A stretch of 64,000 bases of DNA. Origin: Clostridium sp. AF15-31 (GTDB lineage: Bacteria > Bacillota > Clostridia > Lachnospirales > Lachnospiraceae). The stretch lies in NCBI RefSeq assembly GCF_003461625.1, contig NZ_QTXL01000004.1, positions 124,313-188,312 on the forward strand. The letters are read 5' to 3'. The notes below the pieces were generated by a model that was given only the letters and a program-made list of their open reading frames with translations, was not told the DNA's origin and ran no database searches. A program made the position numbers and the translations under genes. Below, piece after piece: positions 53,757 to 62,521 of this stretch. Positions within the stretch are counted from its first letter, which is position 1, and each line of letters begins with the position of its first letter.

Positions 53757-55550
53757 ATGACAAGTGAAATTTTAGATGCAATTTCTGGTGAAGTGTACGG
53801 TGTCTGGTTCCTGATCGGAGCGGCATTGGTATTCTGGATGCAGGCAGGATTTGCGATGGTAGAGACAGGATTTACCAGAGCAAAGAATGCCGGAAACATT
53901 CTGATGAAAAACCTGATGGACTTCTGTATTGGTACAGTTGTATTTATCCTTCTTGGTTTTGGACTCTTACTTGGTGAAGACATGGTTGGTTTGATCGGTA
54001 AACCGGGATTTGACATATTTACTGATTATGCAAATTTTGACTGGTCCAACTTCGTATTTAACTTAGTGTTCTGTGCAACAACAGCGACAATCGTATCCGG
54101 TGCGATGGCAGAACGTACAAAATTCATTTCTTATTGTGTATATTCAGCAATTATCTCAGCAGTTATTTATCCGATTGAGGCACACTGGACATGGGGCGGC
54201 GGCTGGTTAGCTCAGATGGGCTTCCATGATTTTGCCGGTTCTAACTGTATTCATATGGTTGGTGGTATCTGTGCATTGATCGGTGCAGCAATCCTTGGAC
54301 CTCGTATCGGTAAGTTTGTAAAGGGCAAGGATGGTAAGGTTGAAAAAGTAAATGCATTCCCTGGACATAACCTTCCAATCGGTTGTCTCGGTGTATTTAT
54401 CCTCTGGCTTGGCTGGTATGGATTCAATGGTGCAGCAGCAACAACCGTTTCAGAACTTGGTTCCATATTTGTAACAACAACAATTGCTCCTGCTGTTGCA
54501 ACAGTTGTAGCAATGATCATTACCTGGGTAAAATATGGTAAGCCTGATGTTTCAATGTGTCTGAATGCATCTCTTGCAGGTCTGGTAGCAATTACAGCTC
54601 CTTGTGATGTCTGTGATGCTTTCGGTGCTATCGTGATCGGTGCTGTTGCCGGTGTATTGGTTGTATTCGGTGTATGGCTCTTAGATTACAAATTACATAT
54701 TGATGATCCTGTAGGTGCTGTTGCAGTTCACTGCTTAAATGGTATCTGGGGAACAATCGCAGTTGGTCTTTTCGCTACAGATACAGCTCCTGCATTTGCA
54801 AGAGGTATCGGTGATGGCGTAACATATGGTGCAAACCAGATTGCAGCCAAAGGTTTATTCTATGGCGGTGGTTTCAAGCAGCTCGGTATTCAGTTCGTAG
54901 GTATGGGCGCGACCATCCTCTGGACAGCAGTTACGATTACAATTGCATTCCTTCTTATTAAAAAGATCTTCGGCCTTCGTGTATCAGAGGAAGAGGAAAT
55001 TGTTGGTCTGGATTCATGCGAGCATGGTCTTCCATCTGCATATGCCGGCTTCAGTATCGTTGATGTATCAAATACAATGACAATGGATGTAAATGAAAAT
55101 ACAGATCTTGGTGTAGCTGATTATGATAAGGCTTCTGACACATTAAAGAATGTAGCAGTCAAGGTTGCGGAAGCTCCTGTTACAGCATCTCCAAGCGGTA
55201 TCTACAAGGTAGTTATCATTGCAAAGCTTGCACGGTTTGAGATCTTAAAGAAAGCTTTAAATGACCTCGGTGTTACAGGTATGACAATGAATCAGGTTAT
55301 GGGCTGTGGTATCCAGAAGGGTGCCGGCGAGATGTACCGTGGTGTTGAATTAGATGCAACCCTTCTTCCAAAGGTTAAGGTAGAAGTCGTAGTCAGCAAG
55401 ATTCCTGTCAGTGCAGTTATTGAAGCTGCTAAGAAGGCTCTGTATACCGGACATATCGGTGATGGTAAGATCTTCGTATACAGTGTTGATAAGGTTGTTA
55501 AGGTTCGTACCGGTGAGGAAGACTTTGCAGCTTTACAGGATGTAGAGTAA
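53757..55550 (+). CDS. amt: ammonium transporter with C-terminal PII domain
   Basis: 597 residues. The Amt part (1-415) has eleven spans and the family motifs WGGGWLAQMGFHDFAGSNCIHMVGG and GWYGFNGAAA; the twin His of the pore are present. A linker of about 60 residues leads to a complete GlnK/GlnB domain (about 479-597): T-loop with Tyr in GEMYRGVEL (about 527), B-loop TGHIGDGKIFVY and C-terminal VRTGEED. The fusion places the nitrogen sensor that plugs the channel on the transporter itself. AGGAGG precedes the start. Two leader terminators indicate control at transcript level. Confidence 0.96.
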   Translation: MTSEILDAISGEVYGVWFLIGAALVFWMQAGFAMVETGFTRAKNAGNILMKNLMDFCIGTVVFILLGFGLLLGEDMVGLIGKPGFDIFTDYANFDWSNFVFNLVFCATTATIVSGAMAERTKFISYCVYSAIISAVIYPIEAHWTWGGGWLAQMGFHDFAGSNCIHMVGGICALIGAAILGPRIGKFVKGKDGKVEKVNAFPGHNLPIGCLGVFILWLGWYGFNGAAATTVSELGSIFVTTTIAPAVATVVAMIITWVKYGKPDVSMCLNASLAGLVAITAPCDVCDAFGAIVIGAVAGVLVVFGVWLLDYKLHIDDPVGAVAVHCLNGIWGTIAVGLFATDTAPAFARGIGDGVTYGANQIAAKGLFYGGGFKQLGIQFVGMGATILWTAVTITIAFLLIKKIFGLRVSEEEEIVGLDSCEHGLPSAYAGFSIVDVSNTMTMDVNENTDLGVADYDKASDTLKNVAVKVAEAPVTASPSGIYKVVIIAKLARFEILKKALNDLGVTGMTMNQVMGCGIQKGAGEMYRGVELDATLLPKVKVEVVVSKIPVSAVIEAAKKALYTGHIGDGKIFVYSVDKVVKVRTGEEDFAALQDVE

Positions 55551-55582
55551 ATTACAAATAACCTATAATTATATAGAAGAAA

Positions 55583-55615
55583 GAGCCAGACCGGTGAGTG
55601 CCGGTCTGGCTTTTT
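55583..55615 (+). terminator. intrinsic terminator after amt
   Basis: AGCCAGACCGG pairs with CCGGTCTGGCT around TGAGTG, followed by five Ts. Confidence 0.92.
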
Positions 55616-55667
55616 CTTTTAAGTGTAGAAATGGAAATCAGATAGTTCACAAAATCTTCACACAAAA

Positions 55668-55694
55668 TTAGCACTCGACTATTGACAGTGCTAA
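55668..55694 (+). promoter_or_regulatory. CIRCE operator upstream of hsp20
   Basis: TTAGCACTC (55668-55676), nine bases, CAGTGCTAA (55686-55694); one mismatch to consensus. It overlaps a -35 box TTGACA (55682-55687) that pairs with TATAAC (55705-55710) at 17 bases. A half-site, GACAGTGCTAA, recurs at about 55803 in the leader. Confidence 0.85.
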
Positions 55695-55897
55695 TAAACG
55701 GTGCTATAACATAACTAAAGATAAGGAAAGGGATTAAGAAAGAAGATAAAAGAAAGAATCCCGGAACTTATAACATACAAATTCGACACCTCAGGTTTCT
55801 CTGACAGTGCTAAACATACAAAAGTCTAAGTGCCTCAAGGTTCCATAAGGAGCTGAGATTTCCGACACTGGTTTGAAATTGAAAGGAGTAATGACTT

Positions 55898-56362
55898 ATG
55901 TTAAGACCTAGTATTTTTGGAGAAAGTTTATTTGATGATTGGATGGATGATTTCCCATTCGGTAAGGAATTTGAAAAGGAAATGTTTCCAGAGAAAAGCC
56001 CATTGTATGGCAAACATGCTAAGAACATGATGAAGACGGATGTCCGTGAAACAGATGATAGCTATGAAGTAGACATTGATCTTCCCGGATTTAAGAAGGA
56101 TGAAGTAAATGTCAAACTGGAAGATGGCTACATCACCATTTCCGCTGCAAAAGGTCTGGATAAGGATGAGAAAGATAAGAAGAACGGTAAGTATATCAGA
56201 CGTGAACGTTATGCCGGCAGTATGAGCAGAAGTTTCTATGTTGGTGACGGTATCAGTCAGAAGGATATACATGCAAAATATGAAAGTGGTATTCTTCGTC
56301 TGACCCTTCCAAAGAAAGCACCGGAAGCAATCGAAAAGGAGAACTTCATTGCCATCGAATAA
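55898..56362 (+). CDS. Hsp20/alpha-crystallin small heat-shock protein
   Basis: 154 residues. The alpha-crystallin domain spans about 45-145 (KTDVRETDDSYEVDIDLPGFKKDEVNVKLEDGYI, then YESGILRLTLPKK). It is an ATP-independent holdase preventing protein aggregation in the cytoplasm. AAAGGAG precedes the ATG. A CIRCE operator upstream places it under HrcA with ftsH. The leader of about 180 bases has no ORF. Confidence 0.96.
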   Translation: MLRPSIFGESLFDDWMDDFPFGKEFEKEMFPEKSPLYGKHAKNMMKTDVRETDDSYEVDIDLPGFKKDEVNVKLEDGYITISAAKGLDKDEKDKKNGKYIRRERYAGSMSRSFYVGDGISQKDIHAKYESGILRLTLPKKAPEAIEKENFIAIE

Positions 56363-56445
56363 AATGTGTTGATATCGAGCCGTGCGAATAAAAAACATGA
56401 CCCCTTATGTATATGTATACAGATATAAGAAAGGGAGTGTAGATC

Positions 56446-56571
56446 ATGGATAAGAATCCAAAGCATCCATTGAAGAAAAAGAAAGCAGTTCAGAAGGTAT
56501 GTGCAACAGCTAATCATAATGCACAGGAGGTTGAAGCTGCAGCACCAAAGTCAAAGAAACATACTTATTAG
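56446..56571 (+). CDS. small basic protein of unknown function
   Basis: 41 residues, Lys-rich at both ends (MDKNPKHPLKKKKAVQK, ending KSKKHTY), preceded by AAAGGGAG 9 bases upstream of the ATG and followed by a strong terminator. The good ribosome site and terminator support a real short gene. It is located 83 bases after hsp20 and may share its transcript. I recognise no family. Confidence 0.55.
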   Translation: MDKNPKHPLKKKKAVQKVCATANHNAQEVEAAAPKSKKHTY

Positions 56572-56600
56572 AGTGAATAAATCAACAAATAAAGAAAAGG

Positions 56601-56659
56601 TTCCCCGCATTTGCCTGTAGCCCGAAGAACTACAGGAGACAAGTGCGGGGGATTTTTTT
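56601..56659 (+). terminator. intrinsic terminator
   Basis: CCCCGCATTTG pairs with CAAGTGCGGGG (with a G-T pair) and CTGTAG pairs with CTACAG inside; seven Ts follow. Confidence 0.9.
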
Positions 56660-56789
56660 GCTTTATAGGAACAGAAGTATCATCGGAAGAATTTTCATCG
56701 AAGGCATTTGGTGACAAAATCAAAAAAATATACATGGAGAAGTGCAAAAAACCACAGTTCTGTGATACTCTATAAACGGAGGTGGTTTT

Positions 56790-57773
56790 ATGCAGGAACA
56801 AAAAGGAGCAAAAATAGGAGCATTTGTTTTCTTTTGCTTTGGCGTGATGATGCTTGCACTCGGAGTATGGGGCATAACAACCCTGTATGATCAGGGTGGA
56901 ATCTTAACATGGGGGATCGTACTTGGATTCGGATTAATATTTGCATTGACAGGTGTTGTATTATTTATTAATTCGATGGAAAGTGTATCCAATCGGGTCA
57001 AACAATTACTGGGTTGCATTCTGGGAACTTTGGTATTCATGAGTTTTGGCTTTGTAGGTCTTTTTGCAAAAGGACTAGGTGTCATGAGACTTTTCCTTCT
57101 GTTTTTCGGGGGCATAGGAGTGCTACTTCTGATCCAGGGAATTCGTAACTTTATAAAAGGAGACAGCGATGATGTCGTTCAGACTTCCGGATATAACAGT
57201 CAATATGGCGAATATAATAGTCAGTCCGGATACAACAGTCAGTCCGGATACAACGGCCCATATGGTGTGTATGGCAGCCAACCCGCAGACATAATAATAG
57301 AAAATAGCGAGAGAACATCACCATGGGCTACAGATACCGGGCAGGATTCACAATGGCAGCAGGGAACTCCGGGTACACCATTTTCAGGAGATGCTGGAAA
57401 GAAGGTCTATACCAGTCAGGTAAATGATGATGCTGTAGGATATGGGAGTGGACTGTCACCGGAATTTGATCGGATGATGAACGGCATGGATATGGATCCT
57501 GCACAGCGGGAGCAGGCAAGAAAGGTTGGTTCCGCAGTTCGGAAAGGCGCGAATATTTATGCCGGAGTCATATGTATTGTAGTTGGAGCCGGCTTTATAT
57601 TAGTAAATGGCATTAGTGTGCTTAGCTTTATTTTTATGCTCATTCAGACGGCCAGCCTCACGATTGTTATGGGTTCTTTGTTTCCAACGGTAATGTCAGC
57701 GGCATTGTTGATCGTAGGTGTATTCATGATTGTTCGTGGGGTGAAGATCCTCCAGGGAAAAATAAATAAGTGA
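56790..57773 (+). CDS. uncharacterised membrane protein with tyrosine-rich linker
   Basis: 327 residues. Four N-terminal spans (about 8-120) and two or three C-terminal spans (about 255-320) are joined by a hydrophilic segment of about 125 residues rich in Tyr, Asn, Ser, Gln and Gly, with imperfect YNSQSG-type repeats (about 130-160). I recognise no family. GGAGGTGG precedes the ATG with suitable spacing. Confidence 0.7.
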   Translation: MQEQKGAKIGAFVFFCFGVMMLALGVWGITTLYDQGGILTWGIVLGFGLIFALTGVVLFINSMESVSNRVKQLLGCILGTLVFMSFGFVGLFAKGLGVMRLFLLFFGGIGVLLLIQGIRNFIKGDSDDVVQTSGYNSQYGEYNSQSGYNSQSGYNGPYGVYGSQPADIIIENSERTSPWATDTGQDSQWQQGTPGTPFSGDAGKKVYTSQVNDDAVGYGSGLSPEFDRMMNGMDMDPAQREQARKVGSAVRKGANIYAGVICIVVGAGFILVNGISVLSFIFMLIQTASLTIVMGSLFPTVMSAALLIVGVFMIVRGVKILQGKINK

Positions 57774-57873
57774 TACTTATCTGAAAGACATACAAAATCA
57801 CTTGCATAAGTGAAGCGACAGAGCAGACCGGTAGAAATAGTTTGCGATTTACATACAGGCAGGAGGACAAAAG

Positions 57874-58410
57874 GTGAATCAGATGGAATTAACGATTTTG
57901 GATTTTATACAGGAGCATATGAGAAATGCATTTCTTGATGTAGTGATGCCATTTGTATCGACACTTGGAAATGCAGGGTTCATCTGGATCGCACTTACGA
58001 TCGTGCTGTTGATCAGTAAGAAACACAGAAAGACAGGAATCCTGATGGCACTTGCACTGGTATTTGATGTTATATTTTGTAATGGCATATTGAAGAATGC
58101 GGTAGCAAGGACAAGACCCTTTGATGTAAATACAGCGATTTCTCTGTTAGTGAAGAAGCCGACAGATTATTCATTCCCATCCGGTCATACGGCAGCGTCC
58201 TTTGCAGCAGTAACTGCATTGTTTTTTGCAAAAGAGAAATACCGGTATCCGGCACTGGTGCTTGCGGTGCTGATCGCATTTTCCAGACTATACCTGTATG
58301 TGCATTACCCGACCGATATCTTAGGTGGCATTCTGGTTGGAATTCTGTGTGGAGTAATAGCATATCTGATTACAAGAAAGAAACTGAAGTTTGGTTCAAT
58401 GAACGGATAG
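57874..58410 (+). CDS. PAP2-family phosphatase
   Basis: 178 residues with five or six membrane spans and the three phosphatase motifs: KNAVARTRPF (a KxxxxxxRP variant), PSGHTA and the SRxYxxVHYPTD type (SRLYLYVHYPTDILGG). Such enzymes dephosphorylate undecaprenyl pyrophosphate or phosphatidic acid at the outer membrane face. The start is GTG at 57874, preceded by GGAGG; an ATG three codons in is less well placed. Confidence 0.92.
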   Translation: MNQMELTILDFIQEHMRNAFLDVVMPFVSTLGNAGFIWIALTIVLLISKKHRKTGILMALALVFDVIFCNGILKNAVARTRPFDVNTAISLLVKKPTDYSFPSGHTAASFAAVTALFFAKEKYRYPALVLAVLIAFSRLYLYVHYPTDILGGILVGILCGVIAYLITRKKLKFGSMNG

Positions 58411-58552
58411 AAAGAAAATGGGGGCTGGTTATCACCTGAATAAAGGCGAATAAAGAATTAACAAAATTTAACAATTATTTTCGTTTTCTTTCCATAAGAA
58501 TGTAGTAGAATGATGTAAAAGTTTTAAGAACACAGACCAGAGAGGAAATCTT

Positions 58553-60970
58553 ATGGACGATACAAATGCAAATCAGATCAATCCTTCGATCCGGGGACTG
58601 ACAGAAAACGAAGTAAAGAAACGAATCGAAAAAGGGCTGACGAATCAGACCGATATATCGACGGATAAAACGACGAAAGAGATCATTCTGTCGAATACAC
58701 TTACATACTTTAACTTAATATTTCTTATTATCACAGTATTATTGATCCTTGTTGGTTCCTTTCGGAACCTGACCTTTCTGCCGATCATCATAGGTAATAC
58801 ATTGATCGGTATCATACAGGAGCTGCGTGCGAAGAAGACACTGGAAAAAATGAATTTCTTAAATGCACCTCATGCAGATGTAGTCAGAGATGGGGTTTTA
58901 CAGCAGATCCGTTCGGAAGAACTGGTAAAGGATGATGTCATTTTACTGACAACCGGAAAGCAGATCTGTGCAGATGCGGTTGTTATCGATGGCAGCATTC
59001 AGGTAAATGAATCCCTCCTTACCGGTGAAGCGGACGAGGTAGAAAAGACGAGCGGCAGTTCTCTGTTATCCGGCAGCTTTGTGGTGTCTGGTGAATGTTA
59101 TGCCAGACTGGAAAAGGTCGGAAATGAATCCTATATCTCAAAACTCAGCATGGAAGCAAAGACCATGGGAAGCGGTGAACAGTCCGAGATGATCCGGTCG
59201 ATCAACCTGATCGTAAAATGGGTTGGTATCATCATTATACCGATCGGTATTATTCTGTTCTGGCAGAGCCATTTCGTAAATGATGACTCGATCCGGAAGA
59301 GTGTAACCTCGACGGTTGCAGCTATCCTTGGTATGATCCCGGAGGGGTTATATCTTCTTACTACGATCGCACTGGCACTCAGTACGATGAATCTGGCAAA
59401 ACGAAAAGTCCTGCTGCATGATATGAAAAGTATCGAGACGTTGGCGCGTGTCGATGTGCTGTGCGTGGATAAGACCGGAACGATCACAGAACCGGTTATG
59501 AGTATCAAGGATGTATTCTTAAGTAAGGATAGCCGGAATCCGTTAAAGACGACGAACGAATTAAAAGGGCTGCTGATTGATTATACAGCAGCGTCACAGG
59601 ATAATAACGCTACGATGGAGGCATTGAAGAAATATGCCGATGAGGCAGACGGTAGTGTCGGAAAACACAGAGTACCGCTTGACCGTCTGGCATTTTCATC
59701 CAGTTTGAAATACGGCAGTATTACATTTTCGGATGGCATCTATCTGCTTGGCGCACCGGAATTCATCATGCGGGATGATTATGCGTCAATCGAGAAAGAG
59801 ATCCTTCCTTATGCCGAAAAGGGAGATCGCGTGCTGTTATTTGGAAGATATGAAGGAAGCAGTATTGCAAATGGATTATCTGACAGAGTAACACCGCTTG
59901 GCTTTGTGGCACTGGCAAATCCGATTCGTGAAAATGCGGTAAAGACTTTTGCATACTTTAAGAGTCAGGATGTAGCGATCAAGGTTATATCCGGTGATAA
60001 TCCAAAGACGGTATCACAGATCGCAGTTCAGGCGGGTATTGACAACGCAGAAAGTTATGTGGATGCGACGACACTTGATACGGATACGAAGATTAAGAAA
60101 GCCGTACGGGAATATACGGTATTTGGCCGTGTGACGCCGAAGCAGAAGCAAAAGCTTGTGCAGGCACTTAAAAAGCAGGGGCATACCGTGGCGATGACAG
60201 GGGATGGTGTCAATGATATCCTTGCAATGAAGGATGCGGATTGCAGTGTGGCGATGGCGTCCGGTAGTGAGGCTGCCACACAGGCAGCACAGGTCGTTTT
60301 GCTGGATTCAGATTTTGCACATATGCCGGATGTGGTATTCGAAGGACGACGGGTTGTAAATAATGTACAGCGTTCCGCCAGTCTGTTCCTTGTTAAGAAT
60401 ATATTCTCACTGTTGATGTCGCTGTTCTCGGTTATCTTTATGATCACCTATCCGCTGGAACCGGCACAGATCTCATTGGTCAGTATGTTTACGATCGGTG
60501 CTCCCGGATTTCTGCTGGCACTCGAACCGAACAGAGACCGGATCAAAGGACATTTCCTTACAAATGTTATGTTCAAAGCATTTCCGGGTGGTCTTACTGA
60601 TGTAATTGCGGTTGGTGCGTTGGTAATCTGCGGTGAGGTATTTGCCCTGCCGGGAGAAAGCATCGGTACGATCGCAACAATGGTGCTTTGCGTTGTTGGC
60701 TTTATGATCCTGTTTAAGATCAGTGAGCCGTTAAACAAGATGAAATATGGTGTGATCGGACTGAACATCGTTGGATTTATATTCTCAGGATTTTTCCTGA
60801 AGAAGTTATTTGCATTGACCGATCTGTCAAATATCTGCGTACTGCTTATGGTGGTATTCGGATTCGCGGCAGAATCCCTGTTCCGCTACCTCACCCTGTT
60901 GGTGGAGAAGCTGCAGGAATACTATAAAAAGAAAAAGCCAAAGCTTAAGAAATATCTGGAGCTTAAATAG
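58553..60970 (+). CDS. P-type cation-transporting ATPase
   Basis: 805 residues. The actuator domain has TGEADEVEK, the phosphorylated Asp is at about 306 (CVDKTGTIT), and the hinge is MTGDGVNDILAMKDADCSVAMASGSEAA (about 547-575). About ten membrane spans are predicted. The lack of heavy-metal CPC motifs and the short N-terminus point to the P2/CtpE-like group; the ion (calcium or another cation) is uncertain. GAGAGG precedes the ATG. A terminator follows. Confidence 0.93.
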   Translation: MDDTNANQINPSIRGLTENEVKKRIEKGLTNQTDISTDKTTKEIILSNTLTYFNLIFLIITVLLILVGSFRNLTFLPIIIGNTLIGIIQELRAKKTLEKMNFLNAPHADVVRDGVLQQIRSEELVKDDVILLTTGKQICADAVVIDGSIQVNESLLTGEADEVEKTSGSSLLSGSFVVSGECYARLEKVGNESYISKLSMEAKTMGSGEQSEMIRSINLIVKWVGIIIIPIGIILFWQSHFVNDDSIRKSVTSTVAAILGMIPEGLYLLTTIALALSTMNLAKRKVLLHDMKSIETLARVDVLCVDKTGTITEPVMSIKDVFLSKDSRNPLKTTNELKGLLIDYTAASQDNNATMEALKKYADEADGSVGKHRVPLDRLAFSSSLKYGSITFSDGIYLLGAPEFIMRDDYASIEKEILPYAEKGDRVLLFGRYEGSSIANGLSDRVTPLGFVALANPIRENAVKTFAYFKSQDVAIKVISGDNPKTVSQIAVQAGIDNAESYVDATTLDTDTKIKKAVREYTVFGRVTPKQKQKLVQALKKQGHTVAMTGDGVNDILAMKDADCSVAMASGSEAATQAAQVVLLDSDFAHMPDVVFEGRRVVNNVQRSASLFLVKNIFSLLMSLFSVIFMITYPLEPAQISLVSMFTIGAPGFLLALEPNRDRIKGHFLTNVMFKAFPGGLTDVIAVGALVICGEVFALPGESIGTIATMVLCVVGFMILFKISEPLNKMKYGVIGLNIVGFIFSGFFLKKLFALTDLSNICVLLMVVFGFAAESLFRYLTLLVEKLQEYYKKKKPKLKKYLELK

Positions 60971-60974
60971 AGAC

Positions 60975-61007
60975 AGGCAGCCTACAAAGCAGGGCTGCCT
61001 AATTTTT
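60975..61007 (+). terminator. intrinsic terminator after the P-type ATPase
   Basis: AGGCAGCC pairs with GGCTGCCT around a 10-base loop, then AATTTTT. Confidence 0.85.
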
Positions 61008-61142
61008 CTGAGGTCAGAAAAAAGCCTTGACTTGGAGCGAAGTCAAAGGACTATAGTGGAGAAAATAAGTTATGGAGGTATAGATTATAAAAAAGAAACT
61101 ATAGAGTTATAATAGAAGAAAATAAAAAAGGAGATCATCATT

Positions 61143-61625
61143 ATGAGTAAGAAATTAGTAGCATATTTTTCAGCAAGCGGAGTTACTGCAAAGGCAGCAG
61201 GGAAACTGGCAAAGGCAGCAGATGCAGATCTTTTTGAGATCAAACCGGTACAGCCATATACAAGAGCAGATCTGGACTGGATGAATAAAAAGAGCAGAAG
61301 CAGCATAGAGATGGCAGACAAATCTTCCAGACCGGAAATCGCAGAAAAGGTTTCTAATATGGCAGACTATGACGTGATCTTTGTAGGCTTCCCAATCTGG
61401 TGGTATGTAGCACCGACGATCATTAACACATTCTTAGAGCAGTATGACCTGTCCGGTAAGACGATCGTGTTATTTGCAACTTCCGGCGGAAGCGGATTCG
61501 GTAAGACTGTTGAGAACCTAAAAGGCAGTGTGGCAGCAGATACTGTTATCAAGGAAGGCAAACTGTTAAATGGCAGTATCTCAGAAGCGGAGCTTCGTGT
61601 CTGGGCGAAAGAGATTGCAGAGTAG
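61143..61625 (+). CDS. flavodoxin
   Basis: 160 residues. The N-terminal KLVAYFSASGVTAKAAGKLA is the FMN phosphate-binding loop (SASGVT) and VGFPIWWYVAPTIINTF the flavin-stacking region typical of the NAD(P)H-oxidoreductase-like flavodoxins of clostridia. It carries electrons in the cytoplasm. AAAAGGAG precedes the ATG. A remnant of another gene follows directly after its stop. Confidence 0.94.
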   Translation: MSKKLVAYFSASGVTAKAAGKLAKAADADLFEIKPVQPYTRADLDWMNKKSRSSIEMADKSSRPEIAEKVSNMADYDVIFVGFPIWWYVAPTIINTFLEQYDLSGKTIVLFATSGGSGFGKTVENLKGSVAADTVIKEGKLLNGSISEAELRVWAKEIAE

Positions 61626-61629
61626 GGGT

Positions 61630-61728
61630 GTTGCATATCTGGAAGAATTATATGTACCACATCCGATCGTTGGCGCGATCAAAGAGAATCCAAAACCCGG
61701 CGTAGTGCTGCTGGATGAGAAGAAATAA
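61630..61728 (+). pseudogene. C-terminal gene remnant
   Basis: A frame of 32 codons without a start, VAYLEELYVPHPIVGAI followed by KENPKPGVVLLDEKK and a stop, reads like the end of a soluble enzyme. It begins 5 bases after the flavodoxin stop in a different frame. I cannot name the family. The rest of the parent gene appears to have been deleted. Confidence 0.45.
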
Positions 61729-61747
61729 TCAGATGTGTTTGTGCGTA

Positions 61748-61796
61748 TTGACATCTCATTTTATTTCTTATAAAATTAATGATACAGTACGTATCA
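61748..61796 (+). promoter_or_regulatory. promoter and TetR operator
   Basis: TTGACA (61748-61753), 17 bases, TAAAAT (61771-61776), then the dyad TGATAC-N5-GTATCA (61780-61796) at the transcription start, a fitting autorepression site for the TetR protein encoded next. Confidence 0.7.
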
Positions 61797-61811
61797 AAAA
61801 GGAACACGGTA

Positions 61812-62462
61812 ATGAACAAATCAGAGAAACAAAAAGCAAAAGAAAATGAACGTCGACAGCGGATCCTGGATACTGCATTTCGAATCTTTGTAGAAAAGAA
61901 GATTGAAGCGGTAAGTATGGGCGAGATCGCTGAGGCGGTCGGTATCGGCAGGGCGACCTTATTCCGGTGCTATTCGAATAAGACAGAGCTTGTAATTGCA
62001 GTCTGTGCGGCACAGTGGAAAGCATATCTGGACGAGCTGGATCAGAACAGACCAATCTCATCGGTTCAGGATATTCCGGCAGTCGGACGATTCATATTCA
62101 CGCTGGACAGTTATATTGAAATGTATCTGAACCATAAGGAACTGCTTCAGTACAATGATAACTTTAATCACTACGTCACACATGAGGGCGTAGATCCGGA
62201 ACAGCTTGAGAAGCTTCATGCGTCGGTGTATTCGGCTGATACCCGATTGCATATGATGTATGAGAAAGCAAAGGAAGATCATACCCTTCGCACGGATATA
62301 CCGGAGGATGAATTTATCCGTGTGACCGTACATACGATGATGGCAGCATGTACCTACTACGCGGGAGGCTTTATATGGGGCGCAGAGGATAACAGGGATT
62401 ATATGCCGGAGTTGATACGTTTAAAGGAAATGATCATAAACTATGCGACAGCATCCGTATAA
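61812..62462 (+). CDS. TetR family transcriptional regulator
   Basis: 216 residues. The N-terminal helix-turn-helix is RILDTAFRIFVEKKIEAVSMGEIAEAVGIGRATLFRCYSNKTEL (about 16-60), followed by an all-helical ligand-binding domain. The start at 61812 lies 8 bases after AAAGGA; a frame from 61779 would start inside the operator region. The dyad at 61780-61796 suggests autorepression. The other targets may be the flavodoxin upstream or genes beyond the window. Confidence 0.92.
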   Translation: MNKSEKQKAKENERRQRILDTAFRIFVEKKIEAVSMGEIAEAVGIGRATLFRCYSNKTELVIAVCAAQWKAYLDELDQNRPISSVQDIPAVGRFIFTLDSYIEMYLNHKELLQYNDNFNHYVTHEGVDPEQLEKLHASVYSADTRLHMMYEKAKEDHTLRTDIPEDEFIRVTVHTMMAACTYYAGGFIWGAEDNRDYMPELIRLKEMIINYATASV

Positions 62463-62521
62463 CAGAATGTAGGGGTGCTAGGGATATAAGGGATACGTGC
62501 ATGAATGAAAGGGAGGTAAAT

